This document shows, piece after piece, positions 1 to 10,452 of a stretch of 64,000 bases of DNA; position 1 is the first letter of the stretch, and the number at the start of each line of letters is the position of its first letter. The stretch comes from Buddleja alternifolia (lineage: Eukaryota > Streptophyta > Magnoliopsida > Lamiales > Scrophulariaceae). A model generated the notes under the pieces. It ran no database searches and was not told the origin of the DNA. It saw nothing but the letters and a program-made list of their open reading frames with translations. The stretch is taken from contig CM033396.1 of assembly GCA_019426215.1 (NCBI GenBank), positions 24,381,101-24,445,100 on the forward strand, written 5' to 3'. A program made the translations under genes and the position numbers.

Positions 1-1200
1 GCTCAATAGGTGTATTTCCCCTGGTAGCCTAGGGGTAATTATAGTACATTAATACTCGAGTCTGAACTTATAACTAAGTGCAGTTAAGGATACCAAATGA
101 AGTTGCTAACTGCCTAACTCAGAAAAACACGATGAGAGATCAAGATTAAATATATCAAGAGATACATAAAACCTGCCAAGTAAGCTCGGTCTTCCTCTCA
201 GGAATAAGGTTCTCCTACTTAATATTTCAAAAAAGGTACTCACTTGCCCTCATCTACCAATGTTATCAATTCCATGTTAATAATTACCAAAACAGAAGAA
301 ACAAATTTTACAAGAAAATTATACTTCAAAATTTTACTGATTCATGAAAGCTTTATCCAATTTGATCCATTTGTTTATTTTCTTATTAAATTTTAAATTA
401 GAAAATGTCCCATTGATTACATAATATAAAAGATTCATGCCAGGTCTCATTCTTTTCTCTGAGTTTCCACCACTAGTTTCATTTTGTTTTTGTTTTGATA
501 TACTCTGCAGGAAGGGGAAAGTTCAGAACAGATAGGTGCATTGTTTGCTTAAGCAAATAAATGAACACAGTTCTTTGCAAAAACTTGGGAGTAAACAACT
601 ACAAGTTTTCATCAGTTTCATGTATAACACTATGAGATCATCTTATTTTTTTTATTTACTAATTGCAGCATGATATTTCCTCCCTCCGGCAAGGATATTA
701 GTGTATCCCATATAGCAAAATTGTTCTAATATTGTAAACTGATAATGAAATAGAAAGTGAATGTTAATAGGGAATATTTTTGTTTGTATAGGAAACACGA
801 TAAGCGGCTGTCATCTAAATGATGGGATTCATTATAAGGACAAGTGCTTTTATTTTCCTAGTATAGACATAAATAGATCGTACGGCATAGATCAACGTAT
901 CAGTCACTGTAGGTTAGATTCTCCTTCGTTGGTATGGCTAATTACATAAAAACATGGTGGAGCCTGTTTCTAAAACTTATAATGAACACTATACTACCAG
1001 ATTCATGTTATTTCAATTGCATGCAACTATTACATTTATGTTGTGTAATATTCCCACAAACAACGCATTACTCAAACATCAAGTTCTACAGCCCAAACGA
1101 TCAAATTTAAAGAATAAAAACACACATAGAAATAAGAGCATCAAGAATCAAATGCATTTATATAAAACCAGAGGAGAAATTCAGAGCCTATGTCCATTAC
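1..1200 (-). other. Probable intron 2 of the SWI3A-like gene; no exon seen
   Basis: The coding frame of the flanking gene ends at a consensus donor (GTAATG, 1200 down to 1195, minus strand). I found nothing in 1-1194 that resembles the next SWI3A segment (the second half of the ZZ-type zinc finger and the SANT domain). The stretch is AT-rich, and its two short open frames on the plus strand (761-949, 954-1205) have no recognisable motif. It is best read as a long intron whose acceptor lies left of the window. An unrecognised divergent exon cannot be excluded. Confidence 0.5.
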
Positions 1201-1980
1201 CTTAGAGTATTCAAAGTGCTTAGAATCACAATTCTCTTTACAAGTTCCACACACTAAGCCCTTTTTCTTCTCCTGCTGCATTAACTCTCCATAAATATCC
1301 GAATAAGAGGCCAATGGCGGCCACTTGAACCCACTCTCTCCAACTTCCCCAACAACCCCACCACCATCCACTGCGACAGACGGAGGTCGGGGCGGTGGCA
1401 CTATCGGTTTCATCGAATTCGGAGCTGCCACCACTCTCACCCCATGTGGGGCCCCTTCTTCCACCTTCACACTACCCCTCCAATTCTCTTCTTCCTCCTC
1501 ATCCTCATCCCCCAACGATGACTCCGTCCTAACACTCCCATCATAATTCTTCTTCTCATTGTTATCACTGGCTTTGAAGAAATTAATGAGACCCCATTTC
1601 TCCAAGAAAGTGAAGACTTTAAGGAGAAGGCTAATGTCACCGACCAGTGACTTACGGACCTCGGTGAAAGTAAGTTTTCTTGAAGGGTCCTCTCTGTGCT
1701 TGGATATGATGAAATCTCTGTATTCTTTGTAAATTCTAGGTGACCTGGTCACTGACCTTCCATCGAAAAATTCTCTGAGAGAAAATCTCTCGACTTCGTG
1801 AATGTTATTCCAACAGAACCAACCTTTCTCGTCGACAAATTACACATAAGAAATCAGAAATTGGGAAAAATTATCTAATGCGTGTATATATATATATATA
1901 TGTCGATTGGGGGTGGTTGAGGACTTACTGGAATAGCTGGGGATGGTGTAGAGCTCCAACTCTTGTGAGCTTCTCTCCAT
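1201..1980 (-). CDS. SWI3A: SWI3A-like SWI/SNF chromatin-remodelling subunit, exons 1-2 (5' part only)
   Basis: This is the amino-terminal part of a SWI3A-type core subunit of plant SWI/SNF (BAF155/170-like) nucleosome-remodelling complexes, which acts in the nucleus. Exon 1 is 1980-1929, starting at the ATG at 1980-1978 and coding MERSSQELELYTIP. Intron 1 is 1928-1824, with donor GTAAGT and an acceptor AG at 1825-1824. Exon 2 is 1823-1201. The phase-1 junction gives a serine and then WFCWNNIHEVER, the usual start of a SWIRM domain. The rest of the SWIRM domain follows (YKEYRDFI, RKLTFTEVRKSL, KVFTFLEKWGLINF). After it come an acidic run, an HGVRVVAAPNS segment, a proline-rich linker and half of a ZZ zinc finger (LVCGTCKENC). 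Reading past 1201 gives unrelated residues and a stop at 1141, so the donor there is preferred. The SANT and leucine-zipper parts must lie outside the window. Assignment to SWI3A rests on remembered family sequence. Confidence 0.85.
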
Positions 1981-2890
1981 GGTTGACACAACAGCCAGCA
2001 AAAAATAAATCAATAAATCATAGACAACTTTTGGGGTTGAGGGGTTAACTTCACTTCAGATGTTGGATTTCGATATTACCCTCAGACTTTGTTTGGCTGT
2101 GTGTAGAATAGATGGGTTATGAAGGGGCCTTAACGTAAACGCATGTCTCTATTGATTGAAAATCAAAAAAAGGACAAAAAGGAAAAACGGAGAACGTTCA
2201 ATTATACGACAAAATAATTCCTAATACAATGTAGTAAGAAACGAGCTCGAATTTTTTTCATACATGTTTTTTGCAGAAAATAAGAAAAAATCTTACATTC
2301 TGTTACAGGATAGGTAGGACTCTCTGCTCGACGTGGTGGCGGCGTCGAAGCAGTGATTAGCGGGGGTAGCGCGAAGTGGTAGCAACGGGGCAAGTGCCAG
2401 TTGCGGTGGTGACTGGCGAGTGGCGAGCTTCACTCTTTGTGCGGTGCTGGTGGCCCGGAGGTGGAATGCGAATGGTCGGCGATGGTGGCTGAAGGTGGTG
2501 CACGGTGGTTGGTGACGTTTGAACGCCGGAATTTGGTGGTGAGCTGGTGGCGATTTGAATGGGGAAGAAGAGGCACTAGGGTTCTGCTGTTCAACTACAA
2601 TAGTATAGTATTTAACTATCCAAAAAAACAAAAACTACAATAGTACTTAGGTTGTTTTTAAGTTTTACTTTCAGTAAAGTTTTTGGCTATGTTTTGGGAT
2701 GGTATTTTGGTGAGAATTATTGGTAAAAATTTTATGGGAATACGTGCAATTTTGATAGGATAATGTTTGATTATGTTTTGGGAGTTGGTTTTTGAGTAAT
2801 TTTTTGGTGAGATAGTGTTTGGTTTTATTTTCAGATGGAACATAAATTACTGTAACTGTCAAATCATGTAAGCTTTTGTCTGTCAATAAT
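1981..2890. other. Upstream region of the SWI3A-like gene with a GC-rich block
   Basis: This holds the presumed 5' UTR and promoter of the leftward gene. A GC-rich, GGT/GGC-rich block at about 2315-2575 contrasts with the AT-rich surroundings. Open frames cross it on both strands (2293-2631 minus, 2437-2643 plus), but their composition is low-complexity and I recognise no domain. From about 2660 to 2840 there are degenerate repeats of a TTTTGG-rich unit. No confident regulatory element was identified. Confidence 0.4.
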
Positions 2891-3300
2891 TAAAAATTAT
2901 AATATAATATTGAGATTGAAATAATTATTATATAAATAAATATATATGTATATATGTAAGTAATAGTAGTGTATGTATATATATATATATATATTAGTGT
3001 ACATATATATGTGTAATAGTAGTAATAGTAGTTTATATAAAATTAAAAGAAAAGTATATATATATACACACACATATATATAAGTAATAGTGTTAATAAT
3101 GGTTGATATATAATTAAAAGAAAAGTATATATATTCATATATATATATATATGCGTGTGTGAGAGTGCGTGTAACAGTGTGCGTGTGTGTGTGTGTGTGT
3201 GTGACTTTGTGTGTTTCTGTGTGTGCGTGTAACAGTGTGTGTGTGTGTGTGTGCACTCAAACTGTGTGTGTGTGTGCGCGCGCGCATGGGAAAGGGGTGT
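2891..3300. repeat. TA- and TG-dinucleotide microsatellite cluster
   Basis: Runs of (TA)n alternate with imperfect repeats of a segment ending AATTAAAAGAAAAGTATATA. They are followed by (TG)n/(GT)n tracts from about 3160 to 3285 and a short alternating GC run (gcgcgcgc) near 3277. Reading this on the minus strand gives an artefactual His-Thr-rich frame, which is not a gene. Confidence 0.9.
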
Positions 3301-3931
3301 GAGGGGGGTTGGGGAAGACGATGAACAATCTCAAACCACCCCCCCCCCCCCCTTCTTTTTTCTTTTTTTTATTTAATTTATAAAAAAAATATTAATAAGT
3401 AATTTATTTTAAAAATTATTAAAATACAATCCTATTTATAGATAATTAGATCACTCCTACTACAAGTCAATTATTAAATCCAAACCAAAACCACGAAATA
3501 AGAAACCCTTTCTTCAAGTCACTATTCACGAGTTGACCGTGGTCAAATTGTCTTTGACCGTCCCAAGACCTTTTTTTTCCCCACATAATATACATTAAGA
3601 AAACATATACATATAAATATGGGTAACACGCATGCATTTCTCGATCCACACACACAATCAAATCACAAATTTAGCAATGAGAAAAATTATACACAGCCAC
3701 ACATATAAAAAATAAGTAAAACTTTAAAATAATATGTACAAATAACATATATATGTATATAAATATAGATATATATAAATTCAAATATGTTCACTATAAC
3801 TAATTTGAAAAACAAAATTTGAAAGTTTTACATTAGAAAACTCCACAAATTTTAATCTATATTTTATCAATACTATTTCTCATGATAGAATTACAAACAA
3901 ACAAACTTTTTTCTATTTTAAAGTTTAATGG
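3301..3931. other. AT-rich non-coding stretch with homopolymers
   Basis: It contains a poly-C tract at about 3341-3352, oligo-T and oligo-A runs, and AT-rich sequence up to the solo LTR. No gene, RNA or transposon end was recognised. The 64-codon frame at 3467-3661 has no family resemblance. Confidence 0.6.
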
Positions 3932-3936
3932 TACAC

Positions 3937-5634
3937 TGATAAGAGGTGTTTTTACGTGTTTTTAAGCCCTTTTGCGTTTATGTTTTAGGTTCATTTATTG
4001 CTTGATTATTGCCACATGTGCGTTTACTCCATGCATTAAGTGATTTCAGGTCTTAAGTGGATACATTCGAAGAATGGGCTGAAAAACGACGTATAAAACA
4101 AGTTTAGGCCAAGTTGCTTCACACCTGCGCGCCTAAGCGCCCCTCCAACCACGCCCATGCGCAGCTGACATCCAGTTCCGAGGATTTGCTTCTCACTCCC
4201 GCGCCTAGGCGCCATCATAGCTACGCCTGGGCTCCGATTTCGCAACACTTACCACGGTTTAAGGCTATTTCTGTACATTTAGAGACCGAATTGGACAAAT
4301 TTTCCTTTTACAAAGTTGTATATCTATGTCTTAGCTTCACGTGAGAACTTGAATCATCCAAATCGGAGGTCCGTGGAGAGATTTATGAAGGCAATACGAT
4401 TGTTGCGCAGGAAAGCAGCTGTCTAGACTTCGCACATCCGCGCCTAGACGCCAAAACACCCACGCCGGGGCGCCGATACCTCCGACATTTGATTCCTTTT
4501 AGCCAAAATTTCAGCATTTTAGGTGGAAGGGAATCATTTAAAGCCAAGAGGTCACCACATGTGTTGAGGGGGTGCCTTAGTTGTATTTCTTGATTGGCAT
4601 GCTTTATAGGAATTGTTTATTACATGCTTGATGGGTTTTTGAGTTTAAACAGGGGAAGAGAGTCTAAAAGGAGGGAACACAAGGGGGAGGGCAGCCGGCC
4701 ATCATCCTTCCCCCATCAATCATTCATCATTTTCAATTCTTCACCAATCATCATTCTTTGAAGTTTGCTAGGAAGAGGAAGAAGGAAAAGAGCTAGAGAT
4801 TTGAAGCCATAATCAAGGATCCATCTTCAATCACACTTGAGGGAGTTTTTAATTGTTTTTCATTACATTTTATGCTCATGATTATGTATATGACAACATT
4901 AGATTCTTTTAAGCCATTGATGATGAGCTAATTTTGTAGAACTAGGGCCATGTAAGGCCAAATTGTGATTTATACTTATAATAAGAGGATTGTTGTGATT
5001 ACTCTTATATTGTTATGTGATGTGAATTTGTGTTTTTTTGCCTATCTTGCATATACTTGATCACTACATGTTAGAATCTTATGCCTAGGTTAATATTTCG
5101 GGAGAAAATTGACTTAGGGTGCAAGAAATTCACATCATGACCCGCAACTAATGAGGAATTGCCCTAGACATAGGTAAAGATTCCCGGGTGAAGTTATTCG
5201 ATTCTAATCGAGTGAACTCTAGTATGTTAATGCATGTTTAGTGGTTAGATTTCCGGATAGGAATATTTGGGAAATCACGATCTAAGCATAGGAGTTTATA
5301 CGCGAGACATCGGTTATTCTCTACCTTAGGAGTTTTCACCATAACAATGTAAGAGTAATTCTCCAACAAGAACCTTTATAAGTATATTTGATCAATTTGG
5401 ACCTAGCATGTGCCTTAGTCTCTCTTTATAGTTTGTGTAAAATCAATTGTGTAATCTTGTTCTTATTGTATGCATTTTACCTCTAATTTACTTTAATTAT
5501 ATTTGTTTATCATTACAAATCATAAACTAAAATTCAAGTCCCCGTGGTTCGACAACCCGGACTTTTCGTCCACACTTATTACTACACACGACTAGTGCAC
5601 TTGCTATCATAGCACGTTAGTTATTAGCGTGTCA
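3937..5634 (+). mobile_element. Solo LTR (1698 bp) with 5-bp target-site duplication TACAC
   Basis: The element starts TGATAAGAGG and ends GTGTCA, so it has TG...CA ends. It is flanked by the direct repeat TACAC at 3932-3936 and 5635-5639. There is no primer-binding site after it, no polypurine tract before it and no coding domain, so it is one LTR left after unequal recombination between two LTRs. The 3' part has the motif GTGGTTCGACAACCCGG (about 5543-5559), which I associate with LTR ends of plant Ty3/gypsy elements. That family assignment is inference. Three copies of a near-palindrome of type GCGCCTAGGCGC occur near 4130, 4201 and 4440. Confidence 0.85.
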
Positions 5635-5687
5635 TACACGATCGATCAAATATATGATAAAACATTACAAAAAAATATTACAAAAAA

Positions 5688-5870
5688 AAAAGAGAAGAGA
5701 CACGGTCAAAGAGAAGAGAAAGAGTGAGGAGAGAGAAGAGAGAGAGTGAGGAGAGAGAGAGAAAGAGGAGAGGGGGATAGAGAGAGGAGAGAGAGATAGT
5801 GGTTATTAAGAGGAGAGAGAAATTTTTTGTATAAAAAATAGACGAGAGAGAATGAGATTGGGACAAAGTG
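5688..5870. repeat. (GA)n-rich purine microsatellite
   Basis: This is a long GAGAGA-type purine tract on the plus strand, broken by short AT-rich interruptions. Two overlapping minus-strand open frames here translate to Ser/Leu-rich low-complexity peptides and are not genes. Confidence 0.85.
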
Positions 5871-6318
5871 AGAGAAAGATGAAAAATAATGATTATGTTT
5901 TTTTGGATGAAAAAAGTTATGTATTTTTGATGAAATATTGTGTGAAACAAACATTGTTTGGTGGGAATTTTGGACCAAATATAACTTGAAAACATAACCA
6001 AACATTGCCTTTGTTTTTGGATTCTCTTTAATCTTTATTGAATAACCAGTGTATAACCTCCAAATAGAATTTGGAGTAATAAGTAATAACATTATCTAAG
6101 AAATAACCCCCTCATAAAACAATTTTCTTTGTTCAATTTTTATTATACAAGGACTAAATTATCCTCTTAAAATAAACTCAAATCCACAAAAACCCTGCAT
6201 ATCGCTCAGGTTCCCAATGACCAACACCCTCTCCCTCAATCTCTGAGCCCCTCTCCCTTAATCTCTGAAACTCGTTTGACCAGCACCCTCTCCTCGAAGT
6301 TCACATCATTAATATTTA
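5871..6318. other. Intergenic stretch without recognised feature
   Basis: AT-rich sequence with repeated AAACATTG/CCAAACATTG words and a short duplicated phrase (ctctgagcccctctccct, near 6240). No gene or transposon end was recognised before the gypsy LTR at 6319. Confidence 0.5.
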
Positions 6319-6802
6319 TAATGTGCACTAAAAATATCTAAGGGCATTACAGTAATAAAACATGACCTCAGCTTAGACCGAGGCACCACCCGTGAGTTAA
6401 AATTCGTGAGTAACATACTAGTCAAACCCAAAAGGGCTGACGGCCCGTTACTTGAGCTATTTTATTAGTCTAAGAGTTATATTATTAAGCCTGAGGGGCT
6501 ACTGACAAAGCTAAGCCCACGGCCCATAGCCCCATTGCCAGCTCCATATAAATACATTAGAAGAGTTGGGAAAGGCTCATTATCTACTCCCCTAGTAAAA
6601 ATTCACTAGCTATTGAATAACCCCACAAAAGAACTACGAACTGACTTGATCCCAATTCATCGGGTACATAGGCAGCTCACTAAAGTCGAGTGGAGTCTAT
6701 ACATTAACCAACCCCCAACCTAGTTTGTCGTGCTTTGGATCGGTTCCCCTATCCCACGTGGTCAAACACGTGACATTCAACAACTGACGATTTTTACCAT
6801 CA
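6319..6802 (+). repeat. 5' LTR of element F
   Basis: It matches the copy at 8820-9292 over its whole length, with scattered substitutions and small indels. Examples are the shared blocks AGGGGCTACTGACAAAGCTA and TGACTTGATCCCAATTCATC. The end ACCATCA precedes the primer-binding site by six bases. Confidence 0.9.
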
Positions 6803-6808
6803 TTAGAT

Positions 6809-6827
6809 TGGCGCCGTCTGTGGGAAC
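6809..6827 (+). promoter_or_regulatory. Primer-binding site of element F
   Basis: TGGCGCCGTCTGTGGGAAC just inside the 5' LTR is the usual plant gypsy (Tat/Athila-type) minus-strand primer site, complementary to a tRNA 3' end. Confidence 0.8.
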
Positions 6828-6899
6828 AGGGCTCCAGCCACTGAGTATGTAAACTACGTCACAAGCTCGTACTACCGGAGATAGAATAGCCAGCTAATG

Positions 6900-8819
6900 T
6901 CAGCCAGCTGCTGCCGATGATCTTCCTAACTAAACACCTAAAGATTTGCCCAACATTCAAATGGGAGAAGAAAATCCCCCAAACGATCTGACTGATAACG
7001 GAGGTCCTGAAGTAGTGCTCCCGACGAAGGAGCAACATGTGCCGCCCACATCTCCAACGGTGATTCCACCCCCTGCTTCCAGGGTGTTCGAGATCACTCA
7101 AGAGGCACTGCTTGCTCCAGTTGAAGATGCCTCTTTGCGAGCAGTGGCGGCGCCAGTTCAGCAATACGCCCAGGCACATCCATCACGTGCACCACCTATT
7201 TTGACAGCTGCAGGAGGCATGACTCCCTCATGAGAAATACTCAAAAGGCGCCCCCTCTCAAGAGAACGGAACTCATTTCACCCCCTCAGTCAACTCGCAA
7301 AGGTCAGGAGCCTCCTCCGGAGAGTCACCTCCAAGAACTCGCCCCCAAAAAGTCGACCCCAGGGAGTCATCCCCAGAGATTTGCCCCCAGGAAGTAGATA
7401 GTTTGGTTTCACCTTATGAGAGGACACCACGGGGAAGAGATAGAAGGCCAACGCCTCCCAGGTCTCCGCATTGAGGTCAAGCCTCCTTGATCCCGAAGGG
7501 ACAATGCCAAGATGAGAAGGCTAGCGTAGACAAATACCCCACCATGATGAAAGCTTGGACAACAGTAGAAGATATAAGGATATACAACTAGTACCCTTGG
7601 TTGTAGCTCCCCCCAAGAGAAGTCCTTTCTGCTAGGCGATTTTAGCAGAGTCTTTACCGCAATGGCTTAAGATACCTCATCTGAGCGAGTATGAGGGAGC
7701 TGGAGACCCTCAAGAGCATGTTGACAAGTTCAACGCCAAGGTTGACATGTACGACGTCAGTGATGCTATCTACTATAAGATTTTTTGAACCACCCTTTCT
7801 AGAAGGGCACTTAGCTGAGTCAACCGAGTGCCCGTCGGTACCATCATCGGTCTCGAGCAGCCGACCAAGCGTTTACTCAATCACTTTTTCGTGAATAAGA
7901 AATGCCCCAAGACATCATCTTTCTTATTCACCGTGGTTCAAAAAAATGGTGAATCTTTGAGGGAATACATACAGCGTTTCTCGAACGTGGTGTTTGAAGT
8001 ACCGCACGTCAACCAGGTGTTGCTATCAGGAATAACGCAGGGGAACTTACGCAATAGTAGTTTCAAGAAATCTATAACTGAGAAACCCTCATCAACCATG
8101 GAGGAGTTGTTGGCCAGAGTTGAAGAATATACAAGAATCAAAAAGACAGAGGGGTAGAGATGGAGTCAAAGGCAACCCCCCAAAGGTGAACTCAAAGATG
8201 GATAACCCCCCAGTGAAAGGAATAATAAGGGTGATCTTGGGAGGCCCAGCAGGGGGTGACTTCGCGAACTCAAGGAAAGTCTTACTGAGGGCTGCTACCG
8301 GACAAAATGCCATCAGCTCCTCGCGGGGAGGGCAAGTGCATTAAGTGGATCCAAAGACGCAAACCATAGAGTTTGGACTACAAGACCTAGAAAACAACAT
8401 CCCATTGGTGAATGATGCATTAATGATCTCGGCGACCATCCCCAACTTTTGGGGGAAGAAGATTCTGGTCGATAGCGGGAGCTCAGCAGACATCATCCTC
8501 TACAGTGCTTTTACCCAACTAAGGGTGGACAACACACAGCTTCACGCGGTAAACCCCCCTCACTGGATTCACTGGTGAGATAGTAGAAGCATTAGGAGAG
8601 GTGTCTCTACCCATATTTCTGGGTGCATTGCTAGCCCTCTCCATGCAGTTGCTGAAGTTCTTGGTGGTCAAATCCCCCTCCGCCTACAACGCCATTTTGG
8701 GGAGGCTGAGCTTAAACTTGCTTCAAGATGTTATATACATCTTCTATTTGAAGGTAAATTTTCCAACCCTCGTAGGAATGGAGGAAGCTGTTGGTGACGT
8801 GAAGATAGCAACCCTCCCA
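6900..8819 (+). pseudogene. Element F gag and partial aspartic protease, frame-broken
   Basis: The first part (about 6946-7233) reads as a proline-rich gag leader. From about 7680 a retrotransposon gag core can be followed across frame changes (LSEYEGAGDP, then VPVGTIIGLEQPTKRL, then ESLREYIQRFSNVVFEV), ending at 8157. The protease follows at 8345-8578 with its active site in LVDSGSSADII. A post-catalytic segment (YNAILGRLSLN) follows at about 8601-8820 in another frame. Stops and frameshifts interrupt it throughout. Coding similarity stops where the protease/RT linker should be and the 3' LTR begins. Nothing here can give a functional polyprotein. Confidence 0.8.
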
Positions 8820-9292
8820 TGATGTGCACCAAAAATATCAAAAGGCATTACCACAAAACATGAGCCCGGCTCAGGCCGTTGCACCACCCGTGGGTTAAAA
8901 TCCACGAGTAACATACTATTCAAGCCCAAAAGGGCTGACGACCCATTAAGAATACCTGGGCTATTTTATTAGTCTAAGGGTTATATTATTAAACTTGAGG
9001 GGCTACTGACAAAGCTAAGCCCACGACCAATAGCCCACTGCCAGCTCCATATAAATATATTAGAGGAGCTGGGAAAGGCTCATTATCTACTCCCCCAGTA
9101 AAATTCACTGGCTATTGAGAGTAACCCCTGACTTGATCCCAATTCATCGGGTACGTAGGCAACTCACTAAAGTCGAGTGCAATCTATACATTAACCAACC
9201 CCCAACCTAGTTTGGCGTGCGTTGGATCGGTTCCCCTATCCCACATGGTCAAACACTTGACATTCAACGACTAACGATTTTTACCCTCATCA
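8820..9292 (+). repeat. 3' LTR of element F
   Basis: It begins TGATGTGCACC and ends CCTCATCA, and is the direct-repeat partner of 6319-6802. No polypurine tract precedes it, which fits a deletion that removed the 3' internal region. Confidence 0.88.
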
Positions 9293-9384
9293 CATCGATT
9301 CTGTCTAAAAAGGTATATCGCACTTGTAAGTTGCTAATCACCTAAGACTAGATCCATATCTAATAATTTTTCTTGCTCATTTTA

Positions 9385-9867
9385 TAAGGAAAATTGCATT
9401 TTCGTCCCATAATTTTTCTCTAGTTCAAATTTGGTCCAATTTGTTACGAACATCTCACATTTAGTCTTATAACTTTTCAAATGTCTTACATTTATTCATG
9501 TCCGAAGTTTCCATCCAAAATTTGTTGGTCAAATCCATTAATCAACCTTTTGATCGGTTTTTTGGGGAAGAATTTGTGCATGAATGCACCCACACATATT
9601 ATATTCATTATCATGATGTTTTTATTCAATTTCACATGTCATTCACGCACAAAATCTCTCCAAAAAAATTACTCAAAAGGTTGACTAACGGGGTTGACCG
9701 TCAAATTTTGGATGGAAACTTTGGTTGGGACTAAATATGAGATGTTTTGAAAGTTATATGACTAAATGTGAGATATTTTGAAAGTTATATGACTAAATGT
9801 GAGAAATCTGTAATTGAGAGCAAAATTGAACTAGAGCAAAGTTATGGGGCGAAAAGTATAATTTTTT
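9385..9867. mobile_element. Foldback MITE, Mutator-like by its 9-bp direct repeats
   Basis: Long terminal inverted repeats face each other. The left arm reads CATTTTCGTCCCATAA, then CTCTAGTTCAA. The right arm, read in reverse complement, gives CTTTTCGCCCCATAA, then CTCTAGTTCAA, followed by repeats of CTCACATTTAGTCATATAAC. The 9-bp word CTCATTTTA lies on both sides (9376-9384 and 9868-9876). That matches the duplication length of Mutator-like elements. No transposase is encoded. A duplicated 35-bp unit lies near 9740-9800. The exact outer ends of the arms are uncertain by a few bases. Confidence 0.75.
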
Positions 9868-9876
9868 CTCATTTTA

Positions 9877-10324
9877 CATATTTAAGAATCTCAAATTTGT
9901 TAAAGAACATGGTTCAATAGATAATAATGAATTATTGAGTTCTTCCTCCAACTGATGAAGGTAGACTCGAGCACCTGAGCTTTAAGAAAACTAACATCAG
10001 TCGACTATAAACACCAGATGGTTGTCTCTTTGACTGCAAAGTGTCAACACATGATCATTTTAGGGAAAGACTAAAAGATTTTTTATTGGGTATTTTTGTT
10101 TTTGGGCGCCAAAGCATTTTCATGTCGGTATTCTAAAATAAATATATTAACGCATGCTTTCAATTAAAATTGTACCGACAAGTTTTGTTTGTTTTCAACC
10201 AATAAACAATGTTAAATATCTATATGTACGTGGTAATCCACGCTTTATAACAACTCGCCCCTAATTTATTGCCACAGTCTAAAATTGAGTTCCATTTAGT
10301 TCGCCAATGTTCTTGGATAATTAC
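9877..10324. other. Stretch without recognised feature
   Basis: Moderately AT-rich sequence between the MITE and the gypsy LTR fragment. I see no coding frame of note, no repeat structure and no RNA gene. Confidence 0.5.
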
Positions 10325-10452
10325 TGATGCAGGCCAAAAATGTCTAAGGGTATTTTAGTATTTCACTCGCCCCGAGTAGGGTCGCGGTGCTCGCTACGGT
10401 TCAAGGCCCGCGGTAGAAGGATAGGCCCAGCTCAAGAAGGGCTGGAAGCCCA
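10325..10452 (+). repeat. Truncated gypsy LTR (element F-like), cut by CACTA insertion
   Basis: It opens TGATGCAGGCCAAAAATGTC followed by TAAGGGTATT, and later has GGCCCAGCTCAAGAAGGGCT. This parallels the first 130 bp of the element F LTR (TGATGTGCACC, AAAAATATC, AAAGGGCTGACGGCCC) at low identity. The match ends exactly where a CACTA terminus starts. Confidence 0.55.

Larger units (their letters stand above)
6319..9292 (+). mobile_element. Element F: internally deleted Ty3/gypsy Tat-like retrotransposon
   Basis: Two direct LTRs (484 and 473 bp) with TGATG...CATCA-type ends flank about 2 kb. The inside holds a primer-binding site, a damaged gag and the N-terminal part of the protease. Reverse transcriptase, RNase H and integrase are absent: the protease segment runs straight into the 3' LTR at 8820. 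The 5' LTR has lost its exact end (TAATG instead of TGATG). No matching target duplication is visible (attta before, catcg after). The protease resembles that of the Tat fragment D at 46216, so F is probably a deletion derivative of the same lineage. It cannot mobilise itself. Confidence 0.85.

Noticed and set aside
1325..1546. Plus-strand 73-codon frame
   Set aside because: It is antisense to exon 2 of the SWI3A-like gene and has a low-complexity Pro/Ser/Thr composition.
2897..3256. Minus-strand open frame rich in His, Thr and Tyr
   Set aside because: It is only the translation of TG and TA microsatellites.
5540..5562. GGTTCGACAACC in the solo LTR as a tRNA T-arm or Pol III B box
   Set aside because: The match to the B-box consensus is partial, and no A box or cloverleaf precedes it; it is a conserved LTR-end word.
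5678..6092. Two overlapping minus-strand frames rich in Ser, Leu and Phe
   Set aside because: They arise from the GA-repeat tract; no domain and no codon structure beyond the repeat.
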